17,374 bases of DNA. It comes from JBGUVL01 sp045134375. Lineage in GTDB: Bacteria; Bacillota_I; Bacilli_A; Erysipelotrichales; Erysipelotrichaceae. Numbering within the stretch: the stretch's first letter is position 1; every line of letters starts with the position of its first letter. Shown here piece after piece: positions 1 to 7,058 of this stretch. The stretch lies in NCBI GenBank assembly GCA_045134375.1, contig JBGUVL010000015.1, positions 1-17,374 on the forward strand, read 5' to 3'. The notes beneath the pieces are model-generated. The model saw nothing but the letters and a program-made list of their open reading frames with translations. It ran no database searches and was not told the DNA's origin. The position numbers and the translations under genes were made by a program.

Positions 1-189
1 GCTATTCGACATGCCATTGAAGTTGCATGGAATCGTGGCAATATTGATGCGATTGACGATATTTTTGGTTATACTATATCAGCTACCAAAGCAAAACCTA
101 CAAATTCGGAATTTATTGCAATGTTAGCGGATAAATTACGACTTCAGCATAAAATTGGATATCAGAAAAAAACAGATATGTATCGTTAG
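1..189 (+). CDS. spo0A: Spo0A, C-terminal fragment (sporulation response regulator)
   Basis: The last 62 codons of a gene that begins before the window. Spo0A is the phosphorelay-activated transcription factor that commits Bacillota to sporulation. The visible part is the end of its C-terminal DNA-binding effector domain: it reads AIRHAIEVAWNRGNID, then FGYT and KAKPTNSEFIAMLADKLRL, which is the highly conserved Spo0A tail (around the recognition helix and the last helices). The frame is open from base 1 and stops with TAG at 187-189. A short basic extension (GYQKKTDMYR) follows the usual end of the domain. The receiver domain lies outside the window. Identification is from recognised family sequence; nothing else carries this tail. 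Confidence 0.95.
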   Translation, partial: AIRHAIEVAWNRGNIDAIDDIFGYTISATKAKPTNSEFIAMLADKLRLQHKIGYQKKTDMYR

Positions 190-229
190 AGACGGTTGTT
201 AAATTCTTTATCTTTTCATTACAATTCGC

Positions 230-235
230 TATAAT
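230..235 (+). promoter_or_regulatory. Candidate -10 box for dinB
   Basis: A perfect TATAAT lies 27 bases before the dinB start codon in the short gap after spo0A. No convincing -35 box is found 16-18 bases upstream (the best is TTTATC at 207-212), and no TG extension is present. The gap holds no clear spo0A terminator, so dinB could also be read through from spo0A. Confidence 0.35.
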
Positions 236-262
236 TGAAGTACTACAGAAAAGAGGAATTTC

Positions 263-1423
263 ATGGCAAAAGTTATTTTTCACATTGATTTAAATGCGTT
301 TTATGCTAGCGCAGAAATTGTTAGAAATTGCGCTTTAGAAGGCACTCCATTAGTGGTAAGTGGATTTAGTAAACGTAGTGTTGTCTGTACAGCAAGTTAT
401 GAAGCAAGGAATTATGGGGTTCATAGTGCTATGCCTTTGTATCAAGCATTTCAATTATGTCCAGATTTAGTTGTTATCAAGGGTGATATGGAATATTATT
501 CACAGCTTTCAAAGCGGTTCTTCCAATTTTTAAAACAATATTCTAATAAATTAGAAATTGCAAGTATCGATGAATGTTATCTTGATGTAAGCGAATGCAT
601 CATGAATTATCAACGTCCTTTGGATTTGGCTTGGGAAATACAACAACGTATCAAGGAAGAATTGCGATTGCCTTGCAGTATTGGCGTAGCCCCTAATAAG
701 TTTCTAGCAAAAATGGCAAGTGATATGCATAAACCAATGGGAATTACAGTAATTAGAAAACATGAAATTGCATCAAAGCTTTGGCCACTTCCAATCCATG
801 AAATGTTTGGAATAGGGAAAAAAACTGCTCCTATTTTAAAAAAGATGGGAATTGAGACAATTGGTGATTTTGCGGATCCTAAAAATGAAAAAATGTTAAT
901 AAAAACCATAGGGAAAGCTGCTCCTGGATTAATTGCCAATGCTAGAGGTAGGGGAAGTGATCAATTAATTTATACCACCACCATCCAATCAATCTCCCAA
1001 TCAACTACTATCAATCATGATGTTTTCGATTATGATGAATGTAAAAATATTCTTCGTTTACTTTCTTCTAGTCTTTCGAAAAGAGCAAAAAAAGAAAAAG
1101 TAAGAGGAAAAATGATATCGATATCCATTCGTTATTACGATTTTCGCAATTCGGTTCGTTCATTAAATCTTGATTATTCAAGTGATGATGAAAATATCAT
1201 TTTTGAACATGCAATGTTATTGTTTGATCAAAATTACGAAGATATACCAATTCGTCACTTAGGAGTAGGGATGGGAAGTTTAAGTAGTAAAGATTCACAA
1301 ATAGAACAACTTACTATTTTCACAGCACCGAAACCAAAAATGGATATTTTAGAAGAATTAAACAAACAAATCATTGGAAGCAAATTAATTTATGCTTCAT
1401 CATTAGTGAAAGAAAAAGAATAG
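263..1423 (+). CDS. dinB: DNA polymerase IV (Y-family translesion polymerase)
   Basis: Error-prone Y-family polymerase that extends primers past damaged template bases in the cytoplasm. At 386 aa it has the usual length. The palm motif HIDLNAFYAS (residues 7-16) holds catalytic Asp9 and the steric-gate region, and SIDECYLDVS (101-110) holds the Asp103-Glu104 metal pair. The helix-hairpin-helix region (around GIGKKTAPILKKMGIETIGD) and the little-finger domain follow. Near the C-terminus, QLTIF at 349-353 fits the beta-clamp binding pentapeptide. The start has GAGGA just upstream. In B. subtilis one of two dinB-type genes (yqjH) also lies near spo0A, so the neighbourhood is conserved. No LexA-type operator is obvious upstream. 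It could equally be called polY1. Confidence 0.95.
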   Translation: MAKVIFHIDLNAFYASAEIVRNCALEGTPLVVSGFSKRSVVCTASYEARNYGVHSAMPLYQAFQLCPDLVVIKGDMEYYSQLSKRFFQFLKQYSNKLEIASIDECYLDVSECIMNYQRPLDLAWEIQQRIKEELRLPCSIGVAPNKFLAKMASDMHKPMGITVIRKHEIASKLWPLPIHEMFGIGKKTAPILKKMGIETIGDFADPKNEKMLIKTIGKAAPGLIANARGRGSDQLIYTTTIQSISQSTTINHDVFDYDECKNILRLLSSSLSKRAKKEKVRGKMISISIRYYDFRNSVRSLNLDYSSDDENIIFEHAMLLFDQNYEDIPIRHLGVGMGSLSSKDSQIEQLTIFTAPKPKMDILEELNKQIIGSKLIYASSLVKEKE

Positions 1424-1441
1424 TTCTTATTCTTTTTTTTT
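1413..1441 (+). terminator. Weak A/T-rich terminator after dinB
   Basis: AAAAAGAATA (1413-1422) can pair with TATTCTTTTT (1428-1437) around a 5-base loop, followed by T to 1441. The stem begins inside the last dinB codons and contains only one G-C pair, so its strength is doubtful despite the good geometry. Confidence 0.4.
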
Positions 1442-1443
1442 AT

Positions 1444-1451
1444 CATATAAT
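1444..1451 (+). promoter_or_regulatory. Candidate -10 box for spoIIM
   Basis: CATATAAT lies 16 bases before the spoIIM start codon. It contains a perfect TATAAT and also resembles the sigma-E -10 form CATAnAAT, which would suit spoIIM because the B. subtilis gene is transcribed by mother-cell sigma-E. No clear -35 box of either type is visible in the T-rich stretch upstream, so the sigma factor is undecided. Confidence 0.4.
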
Positions 1452-1467
1452 ACAATGAGGTGCGATA

Positions 1468-2088
1468 ATGAATCATAGAATTTCAATTTATCGAAATACT
1501 AAGAAACGTAAAGTTTTAAATGATTATATTTTAATGCTTTTTTTTCTCATTTTAATCTCTACTGGTTTTGTTATGGGACTTTATCTTTCAAAATACATAG
1601 AAGTGTCTGACCAAAATATGTTAACTAGCTATATGAGTGTTCTAATTGATAAAACAAATCCAAATGATTTCTTTGTTACACAATTTATGCTTGCCACTTT
1701 TTCTATTATTCTTATCGTTTTTCTTGGAAGTTCGTTGTGTGGATTTCCAATTATTTCCTTTTTTATCTATACAAAAGGAGCTCAAATCGGTTTTTCTTGT
1801 GCGCTTTTCATTTCCACCTATTCTTACAAAGGAATATTGGGTATTATCATGGTTTTTCTTCCGCAAACTATTCTTGATATCATTGCTATTTATATTATCT
1901 CTCATTTTAGCTTATATTTTTCAATATCATTAGTTAAAAGTAGCATTTCCACATGCTCCATTCCATTAAAAAATAAAATTAATCAATTATTGAACATCTT
2001 GTTTGTTTGCTTTTTTCTAATCTTTGTATCCTCGTATTTTAAATCTACTTTAGGAATAGAATTGATCCGTCTGTTTGAAAATTTATGA
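1468..2088 (+). CDS. spoIIM: Stage II sporulation protein M (SpoIIM)
   Basis: Membrane protein of the SpoIIM/DUF95 family; with SpoIID and SpoIIP it forms the mother-cell complex that remodels septal peptidoglycan during engulfment. The 206-aa protein has a basic N-terminus, a first membrane segment near residues 20-41, and further segments near 73-93, 99-117, 119-140 and 142-158, and a last one near 173-190. The family core is recognisable: a glycine/proline stretch (LGSSLCGFPII) followed by KGAQIGFS, and later FLPQTILDIIAIY, matching the conserved KG-x-x-x-GF and P-Q motifs. GAGGTG (1457-1462) is the ribosome binding site. The order spoIIM-xerD-deoB is the same as in B. subtilis, which supports the call. 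The stop codon overlaps the region of the xerD promoter. Confidence 0.85.
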   Translation: MNHRISIYRNTKKRKVLNDYILMLFFLILISTGFVMGLYLSKYIEVSDQNMLTSYMSVLIDKTNPNDFFVTQFMLATFSIILIVFLGSSLCGFPIISFFIYTKGAQIGFSCALFISTYSYKGILGIIMVFLPQTILDIIAIYIISHFSLYFSISLVKSSISTCSIPLKNKINQLLNILFVCFFLIFVSSYFKSTLGIELIRLFENL

Positions 2089-2094
2089 TATAAT
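2086..2094 (+). promoter_or_regulatory. Extended -10 promoter for xerD-deoB
   Basis: TGATATAAT, an extended -10 element (TGnTATAAT), starts at the stop codon of spoIIM and lies 15 bases before the xerD start. TTGATC at 2062-2067 is too far (21 bases) to be a normal -35. This would let xerD and deoB be transcribed in growing cells independently of the sporulation gene before them; the leader would be only about 9 bases, with GGTGA as binding site. Confidence 0.5.
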
Positions 2095-2109
2095 ACAAAC
2101 GGTGATATT

Positions 2110-3024
2110 ATGCTTACAATACCTTTAGCTCTAGAAGAATATGCTTTTTATATAAAAACAGTCGATCAAAAATCGCAAACTACAATTATCAATTATCTTC
2201 ATGATTTAGAACATTATACGCAATATTTAAAAGAAAATCATATTTATGAAGTGAGCCAAATCAACTATGCCATCATACAAGATTATTTACAAAATTTATC
2301 TTTTACAAAACAACCAAGTACCGTGAATCGACACATCGTTTCCATTCGAAGTTTTCATCATTATATTTCTGAAATGCATTGCGAGGTATCGGATCCAAGT
2401 ATTTTTATTCGTTCTAGCAAAAAAGGAAGAAAACTTCCTAAAGTATTAAGTAGGGAAGAGGTTGAAACGATTATTACTTATGAAGAAGAAAAAAGTGACG
2501 TTGCTCTTTATCATAGATGCTTATTAGAAATATTATATGGTTGCGGAATTCGTGTAAGTGAATGTTGTACTTTAAAAATGGGACAGCTTCATTTAGATGA
2601 AGGATTAATAAAAATCATAGGAAAGGGCGATAAAGAACGGATTGTACCAATCAACCAACATGCATCTCATTTGCTTTCTCTCTATATTGATAGCGTTCGA
2701 AAAAAATGGAACATTCGTAAACAACAATATGTTTTTATCAATCACTTAGGTAACAAAACGACACGTCAATATATTGATGTTATGATTCATAATCGAGCAA
2801 TCGCATGTGACATACATAAAAATATATCAGCCCATAGTTTCCGTCATAGTTATGCGACGCATCTTCTTGATGGCGATGCTGATCTAAGAGTAGTACAAGA
2901 ATTGTTAGGTCATAGTGATATTGCAACAACACAAATCTACACACATGTTCAATCAAATCGATTGAAAAAAGTATATTTAGCATCACATCCGCGCAATAAT
3001 ACTAAAATAATAAAAGGAGAATAA
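2110..3024 (+). CDS. xerD: Tyrosine recombinase XerD
   Basis: Site-specific recombinase that resolves chromosome dimers at dif, normally with XerC/CodV and FtsK. At 304 aa it is of typical length. Residues 1-90 form the N-terminal SAM-like core-binding domain; the catalytic domain carries the complete active site: Arg148 (CGIRVSE), Lys172 (GKGDKERIVP), His242 and Arg245 (HSFRHSYATHLL), His268 (LLGHSD) and the nucleophile Tyr277 (IYTHV). The position between spoIIM and deoB is that of B. subtilis xerD (ripX), which favours XerD over XerC and over a mobile-element integrase. The gene ends with TAA at 3022-3024, and the deoB binding site AAAAGGAG lies within its last codons, so the two genes are likely one transcript. 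Confidence 0.93.
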   Translation: MLTIPLALEEYAFYIKTVDQKSQTTIINYLHDLEHYTQYLKENHIYEVSQINYAIIQDYLQNLSFTKQPSTVNRHIVSIRSFHHYISEMHCEVSDPSIFIRSSKKGRKLPKVLSREEVETIITYEEEKSDVALYHRCLLEILYGCGIRVSECCTLKMGQLHLDEGLIKIIGKGDKERIVPINQHASHLLSLYIDSVRKKWNIRKQQYVFINHLGNKTTRQYIDVMIHNRAIACDIHKNISAHSFRHSYATHLLDGDADLRVVQELLGHSDIATTQIYTHVQSNRLKKVYLASHPRNNTKIIKGE

Positions 3025-3027
3025 CAA

Positions 3028-4206
3028 ATGAAATGGAACCGAATATTTACTATTGTGGTTGATTCACTAGGTGTTGGCGCTCTTCAAGATGGTATCCTTT
3101 ATGGCGATATCAACGTAGATACACTAGGACACATTGCTTCCTATTCTAATGGGTTAACCATTCCAAATCTTTCTTCTTTAGGAATTGCTAATCTTCATTT
3201 TCTTGATCAGGTTAATCCTGTTGCAAATCCTCTTGGATATTACTGTAAAGCAGCAGAGACAAGCAAAGGAAAAGATACCATAACCGGTCACTACGAATTA
3301 ATGGGATTAGTAAGTGAAAAACCATTTATTACGTTTACTGAACAAGGGTTCCCTAAGGAACTAATTCTTGAAATGGAAAGACAATTGGGATATCAATTGA
3401 TTGGAAATAAGGCGGCCAGTGGTACTGAAATTATCGAAGAATTGGGCGAACAACATATTAGAGAGAAAAAACTCATCATTTATACATCCGCCGATTCTGT
3501 ATTACAAATTGCAGCACATGAACAATATTTTGGACTAGAAGAATTATATCGGTGTTGTGAGATTACAAGATCGATTACACTTGATCCAAAATGGAGAATT
3601 GGCAGAGTAATAGCACGTCCTTTCATTGGGGAACCTGGAGCATTTCATCGAACTGCAAACCGTAAAGATTATGCTTTAGATCCTAGTGGAACAACCGCAT
3701 TAGATTTATTAATACACAGCGGCTATCAGGTAATTGCCATTGGTAAAATAGCTGATATTTTTAATCGTAAAGGAATTAGTGAAGAAATTCATTCTACCTC
3801 TTCGATTGAAGGAATGAAACAAACAATAGCAAAGATGGATCAATCTTTTCAAGGGTTATGTTTTACTAATCTGGTTGATTTTGACGCTTTATGGGGGCAT
3901 CGCAGAAATCCAGATGGATATCGAATGGAATTAGAACGATTTGATATATTACTTGGTGAATTTATGAAGAAAATGAAGTCGAATGATTTACTTATTCTTT
4001 GTGCTGATCATGGAAATGATCCAACCTATATTGGTAGTGATCACACACGTGAATATATCCCAATCATTTTCTATTCACCTTGTATGCAAGGTCATGGATT
4101 ACTTCCAATAGCAAAATCTTTTGCAATCGTAGGAAAAACTATTTTAGAAAATTTTGATATTGAAAATCAGTTATATGGAAGTTCTTACTTCTCTTTCCTT
4201 TTCTAA
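3028..4206 (+). CDS. deoB: Phosphopentomutase
   Basis: Interconverts (deoxy)ribose 1-phosphate and 5-phosphate, linking nucleoside salvage to the pentose phosphate pathway; a cytoplasmic enzyme of the alkaline phosphatase superfamily that uses two Mn ions. At 392 aa it is full length. Metal and catalytic residues line up with the B. cereus enzyme: Asp12 (VVDSLGVG), the phosphorylated threonine Thr84 (GKDTITGH), Asp286 and His291 (DFDALWGH), Asp327-His328 (ADHGND) and His339 (SDHTREYIP). It starts 3 bases after xerD. No pnp/pupG nucleoside phosphorylase follows here, unlike B. subtilis; a terminator and a convergent gene follow instead. Confidence 0.96.
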   Translation: MKWNRIFTIVVDSLGVGALQDGILYGDINVDTLGHIASYSNGLTIPNLSSLGIANLHFLDQVNPVANPLGYYCKAAETSKGKDTITGHYELMGLVSEKPFITFTEQGFPKELILEMERQLGYQLIGNKAASGTEIIEELGEQHIREKKLIIYTSADSVLQIAAHEQYFGLEELYRCCEITRSITLDPKWRIGRVIARPFIGEPGAFHRTANRKDYALDPSGTTALDLLIHSGYQVIAIGKIADIFNRKGISEEIHSTSSIEGMKQTIAKMDQSFQGLCFTNLVDFDALWGHRRNPDGYRMELERFDILLGEFMKKMKSNDLLILCADHGNDPTYIGSDHTREYIPIIFYSPCMQGHGLLPIAKSFAIVGKTILENFDIENQLYGSSYFSFLF

Positions 4207-4214
4207 TTATATTA

Positions 4215-4230
4215 CATAATATATATTATG
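4215..4230. repeat. Perfect 16-base A/T palindrome
   Basis: CATAATATATATTATG reads the same on both strands and lies 9 bases after the deoB stop, between two convergent genes. It may be a protein-binding site or simply part of the 3' untranslated region; so A/T-rich a palindrome can arise by chance, and its position away from any promoter argues against an operator. Confidence 0.35.
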
Positions 4231-4249
4231 CGAAGTAAATGTTTTATAT

Positions 4250-4313
4250 AAAAAAAGACAATATCAGTAGCACATCGATCCCTTAAAGATTCTCTGTGTT
4301 TGATTGTCTTTTT
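4250..4313. terminator. Bidirectional terminator between deoB and yugP
   Basis: AAAAAGACAAT (4252-4262) is the exact reverse complement of ATTGTCTTTTT (4303-4313). The 40-base interior can form a second stem, AGCACA (4269-4274) with TGTGTT (4295-4300, one G-T pair). Both arms end in A- or T-runs, so the hairpin can stop transcription of deoB on the + strand and of yugP on the - strand. The right arm overlaps the yugP stop codon at 4312-4314. The loop is unusually long for a simple terminator. Confidence 0.65.
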
Positions 4314-4983
4314 AATTTCTCTTATTACTAGCAAACATAAAAATTCTTAATAGATAGATAATGGAAGAAGCCAATGCTGCAATATAAGTAAATGCAGCCG
4401 CACGCAACATATTTTCTACTCCCTCTCGTTCATCTTCAATTACGATTCCACCTTCATATAATAAAGACAATGCGCGTTTGGATGCATTTATTTCTATAGG
4501 AAGTGTAACCAGCTGAAAGATTACCATTGTCAGCAATAAAATGGATCCTAAGTAAAGATAGCTAGTACTAGTAAATAATAGTCCTAGAAATAAAATAACC
4601 CATCCAAATTGACAAATGGCATTAACATAGGGTATCATATGATTTCTAAATCGTAACACATACCAATTTTCTGCATCTTGAATTGCATGTCCTACTTCGT
4701 GTGCGGCTATTGCAATCGCTGCTAATGAATTTCCATAATAGACATCACTACTAAGTCTAACACTTTTTAATCTGGGATCATAGTAATCAGACATAATTCC
4801 ACCTTTGCTTAGCCCAACATCAACATCAGATAAATGATGGCGATCTAATATCATCCTTGCCACCATTTCCCCTGTATATCCTTTCATTGTTCTTATGTTA
4901 CGATATTTTGAATAGGATGAACTAACCATCGTTTGTGCCATCATTACTAATAATACTGGCAAAATATATAACAAAACATGCAT
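4312..4983 (-). CDS. yugP: Membrane zinc metallopeptidase, YugP family
   Basis: Predicted membrane-bound zinc protease of the Zn_peptidase_2 (YugP) family, whose physiological substrate is not established. The 223-aa protein begins with a membrane anchor (residues 2-18), then a soluble part with GYTGEMVARMILD, and the catalytic HExxH motif in AAHEVGHAIQ (His95-Glu96, His99). Further membrane segments lie near residues 118-136, 140-161 and 201-217. The family-typical SDYYDPRLKSVRLS precedes the active site. AAAGGTGATT is the ribosome binding site. The gene lies downstream of hup, but a terminator separates them and it has its own promoter, so it is a single-gene unit. Confidence 0.9.
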   Translation of the reverse strand: MHVLLYILPVLLVMMAQTMVSSSYSKYRNIRTMKGYTGEMVARMILDRHHLSDVDVGLSKGGIMSDYYDPRLKSVRLSSDVYYGNSLAAIAIAAHEVGHAIQDAENWYVLRFRNHMIPYVNAICQFGWVILFLGLLFTSTSYLYLGSILLLTMVIFQLVTLPIEINASKRALSLLYEGGIVIEDEREGVENMLRAAAFTYIAALASSIIYLLRIFMFASNKRN

Positions 4984-5007
4984 AATTAATCACCTTTCGT
5001 TATAGGA

Positions 5008-5016
5008 ATTATACCA
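5008..5016 (-). promoter_or_regulatory. Extended -10 promoter for yugP
   Basis: On the minus strand TGGTATAAT forms an extended -10 (TGnTATAAT), about 24 bases before the yugP start codon. A weak -35 (TTGCAT at 5033-5038) is 19 bases away. The promoter lies between the hup terminator and yugP, as expected for an independent unit. Confidence 0.5.
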
Positions 5017-5072
5017 CTAATTTCATGTTTTTATGCAAAATCCCATGAATTCACAAATTGTTACTTTTTCAT

Positions 5073-5101
5073 AAAAAAAGCTACCTTCTATGAGATAGCT
5101 T
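5073..5101 (-). terminator. Rho-independent terminator of hup
   Basis: On the minus strand AAGCTATC (5101-5094) pairs with GGTAGCTT (5085-5078), eight pairs with one G-T wobble, around the loop TCATAGAA; a run of seven T follows (overlapping the stem end). It lies about 70 bases after the hup stop codon. Confidence 0.75.
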
Positions 5102-5170
5102 ATCTTGTTTTTTTTGATAAAACAACAAAAGAAACTTTTAGAGTTTATTCTATTTCGGCATTATTTAAAA

Positions 5171-5452
5171 TTACTTAACAGCATCTTTTAATGCCTTTGC
5201 AGCCTTGAATTTAGGACTTTTTGAAGCTGGAATTGTGATTTTTTCTTTTGTTGCAGGATTAATTCCAACACGTTCAGCTCGTTCAGTTACTTCAAATTTA
5301 CCAAAACCTGAAATATCAACTTTTCCACCTTCAGCTAATGTTGAAGAAATTTCTTCAAACACAGTATCAACAGCAACAGCAGCGTCTTTCTTCGTCATTC
5401 CTAATTTTGTAACGATAGCCTCCGCTAAGCTCTTTTTATTCATTGTTGTCAT
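5171..5452 (-). CDS. hup: DNA-binding protein HU
   Basis: Histone-like HU/IHF-family protein that bends and compacts DNA as a dimer. The 93-aa chain shows MNKKSLAEAIVTKLGMTKKDAA at the start, the hinge GGKVDISGFGKFEV, and the DNA-embracing arm region with RxGINPATKEKITIPASKSPKFKAAKALKDAV, including the conserved proline of the arm (NPAT). The reading frame is open further upstream, but AGGAGG (5463-5468) stands 10 bases before the ATG at 5450-5452, which I take as the start; an ATG three codons later would give the more usual MNKK N-terminus but is 19 bases from the binding site. The spoIVA-hup order is the same as spoIVA-hbs in B. subtilis. A good promoter and a terminator make it a single-gene unit. 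Confidence 0.95.
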   Translation of the reverse strand: MTTMNKKSLAEAIVTKLGMTKKDAAVAVDTVFEEISSTLAEGGKVDISGFGKFEVTERAERVGINPATKEKITIPASKSPKFKAAKALKDAVK

Positions 5453-5481
5453 ATTATTTAAACCTCCTAATTCATAGGAAT

Positions 5482-5510
5482 ATCGTATCATTTTTAATAG
5501 TAAAAATCAA
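5482..5510 (-). promoter_or_regulatory. Sigma-A promoter of hup
   Basis: On the minus strand TTGATT (-35, 5505-5510) and TACGAT (-10, 5482-5487) are 17 bases apart, and TG precedes the -10 with one base between (TGATACGAT). It lies just after the spoIVA stop codon and 30 bases before the hup start. It would allow strong hup expression in growth, independent of spoIVA. Confidence 0.75.
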
Positions 5511-5519
5511 CCGAATTTC

Positions 5520-6998
5520 TTAAAGAACAATGGCGATGACATTACCTTTTCCTTTGTTGACAAGCTTTTCCAAAATATCCTGTAGCCGTGCTCTTGCCGC
5601 CTCTGGAATCATAGATAATTTTGCATTTAATCCATCTCTGATGATATCACTTAATTTACGACCAAAAATATCAGAATCCCAAATAGCACTTGCATCTTCC
5701 CCATCTTCTCGAAGCAAATAATGAACCAATTCCTCGCTTTGTTCTTTACTACCTATTATTGGTTCAAAGGTTGACTCAACATCAACTTTAATCATATGAA
5801 TACTTGGAGCAATTGCCTTTAATTTAACCCCATAGCGATTTCCCTGCTTCACAATTTCTGGCTTCGATAATGAAATTTCATCCAATGATGCTGATGCAAA
5901 TCCATATCCAGTCTGTTTGACCATTTTTAATGCACTACTGATTGCATCATACCCCTTTTTCGCTTTGCTGTATTCCTGTAACAAAGCAATTAATGAAGCT
6001 TTATCATTAACATCTTCTCCAATGATATCTTTAAGAATTCGATTGTATAATCCACCGACTAGTGTAATTTCAACATTAACAATTCCCTCTCCTGTATCAA
6101 TTGTAGAAAGATTGCTTTTTTCAATAAATTCATTTTCATCAATAATACTAGTAATTTTCTCTATTTCTTTCAATTTAGTAATTTCCTGCATGCTTTTTGT
6201 GATGGAAGCTGAAAAACTCTTTTTTATATAATGATCTTCATCTAAAACAGCAACCCATTCTGGCATTAAAATATTAATTTGCGATAATGGGAATTCATAA
6301 AGTGCTTCTCGCAATATATCATGAATGTCTTTTTCATTCATTTTTTCAACTTCTACAGCTAAAACAGGGACATCATATTTTTCCTGTAGTTTCTCTACTA
6401 CACTTTGTGCACTGATAGCATGTTTATCCAATGTATTAACAATAACAATAAATGGTTTATTGATTTTTTTTAATTCATTGATTACTTCTGATTCAGCTTC
6501 GATATAATCTTCTCTTGCTAAATCAGTAATTGTTCCATCCGTTGTTACAACAATACCGATGGTGGAATGTTCCTGTATTACTTTCTGTGTTCCTATTTTT
6601 GCTGCTTCATCAAATGGTAAAGCTTCCTCACTCCAAGGGGTTTTCACTAACCGAATTCCATCATCATCTTTATATCCTTTTGCCTCTGATATAATATAGC
6701 CAACGCAATCGACTAATCTGACATTTACTTTAAAACCATCATCAAATTCAATGTGAGCAGCGGTATTAGGAACGAATTTAGGCTCCATGGTCATTATCGT
6801 TTTTCCAACACCAGCCTGTGGTAATTCGTCGGTCATTCGAGCTTTATCATATTCATCTTGTACGTAAGGTAATACCGCTTTTTCCATAAATTTTTTTATA
6901 AACGTTGATTTCCCTACCCGAACTGGTCCGACGACACCTAAGTAAATATCTCCACCTGTTTGTTTTCCCAAATCCTTTAGTATCTCGGTTGTATTCAT
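5520..6998 (-). CDS. spoIVA: Stage IV sporulation protein A (SpoIVA), coat morphogenetic ATPase
   Basis: SpoIVA polymerises in an ATP-dependent way on the forespore surface, where SpoVM anchors it, to form the base of the spore coat. At 492 aa it has the same length as the B. subtilis protein. The N-terminal TRAFAC-type NTPase domain has Walker A GPVRVGKST (24-32, Lys30 at the B. subtilis position), GKTIMTMEPKFVPN, and RLVDCVGY as the Walker B region. The C-terminal half keeps ALKMVKQTGYG, APSIHMIKVDVES and the end IAIVL, close to B. subtilis IAIIL. The frame is open six codons further, but AGGAGG (7005-7010) lies 6 bases before the ATG at 6996-6998. Finding this gene implies endospore formation. 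It is adjacent to hup, as in B. subtilis. Confidence 0.97.
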   Translation of the reverse strand: MNTTEILKDLGKQTGGDIYLGVVGPVRVGKSTFIKKFMEKAVLPYVQDEYDKARMTDELPQAGVGKTIMTMEPKFVPNTAAHIEFDDGFKVNVRLVDCVGYIISEAKGYKDDDGIRLVKTPWSEEALPFDEAAKIGTQKVIQEHSTIGIVVTTDGTITDLAREDYIEAESEVINELKKINKPFIVIVNTLDKHAISAQSVVEKLQEKYDVPVLAVEVEKMNEKDIHDILREALYEFPLSQINILMPEWVAVLDEDHYIKKSFSASITKSMQEITKLKEIEKITSIIDENEFIEKSNLSTIDTGEGIVNVEITLVGGLYNRILKDIIGEDVNDKASLIALLQEYSKAKKGYDAISSALKMVKQTGYGFASASLDEISLSKPEIVKQGNRYGVKLKAIAPSIHMIKVDVESTFEPIIGSKEQSEELVHYLLREDGEDASAIWDSDIFGRKLSDIIRDGLNAKLSMIPEAARARLQDILEKLVNKGKGNVIAIVL

Positions 6999-7019
6999 AA
7001 GTTTCCTCCTAGTCATTGT

Positions 7020-7049
7020 AACTTATGAATCCCTATCTTGCTTTATGAC
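7020..7049 (-). promoter_or_regulatory. Possible sigma-E promoter of spoIVA
   Basis: On the minus strand GTCATAAA (7042-7049) and CATAAGTT (7020-7027) are 14 bases apart. These resemble the sigma-E consensus known from B. subtilis (-35 about GTCATATT, -10 about CATACAAT), the factor that transcribes spoIVA in the mother cell. The match is partial. Transcription would start a few bases before the ribosome binding site, giving a leader of only about 15 bases. Confidence 0.4.
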
Positions 7050-7058
7050 TAATGAAAG

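Noticed and set aside
610..939. Open frame on the minus strand inside dinB
   Set aside because: It lies wholly opposite the conserved dinB gene, has no binding site and no recognisable protein features; it is a shadow of the real gene.
2110..3024. Tyrosine recombinase as the mark of a prophage or integrative element
   Set aside because: The neighbours spoIIM and deoB are those of chromosomal xerD, and no att-like repeats, excisionase or phage genes are near.
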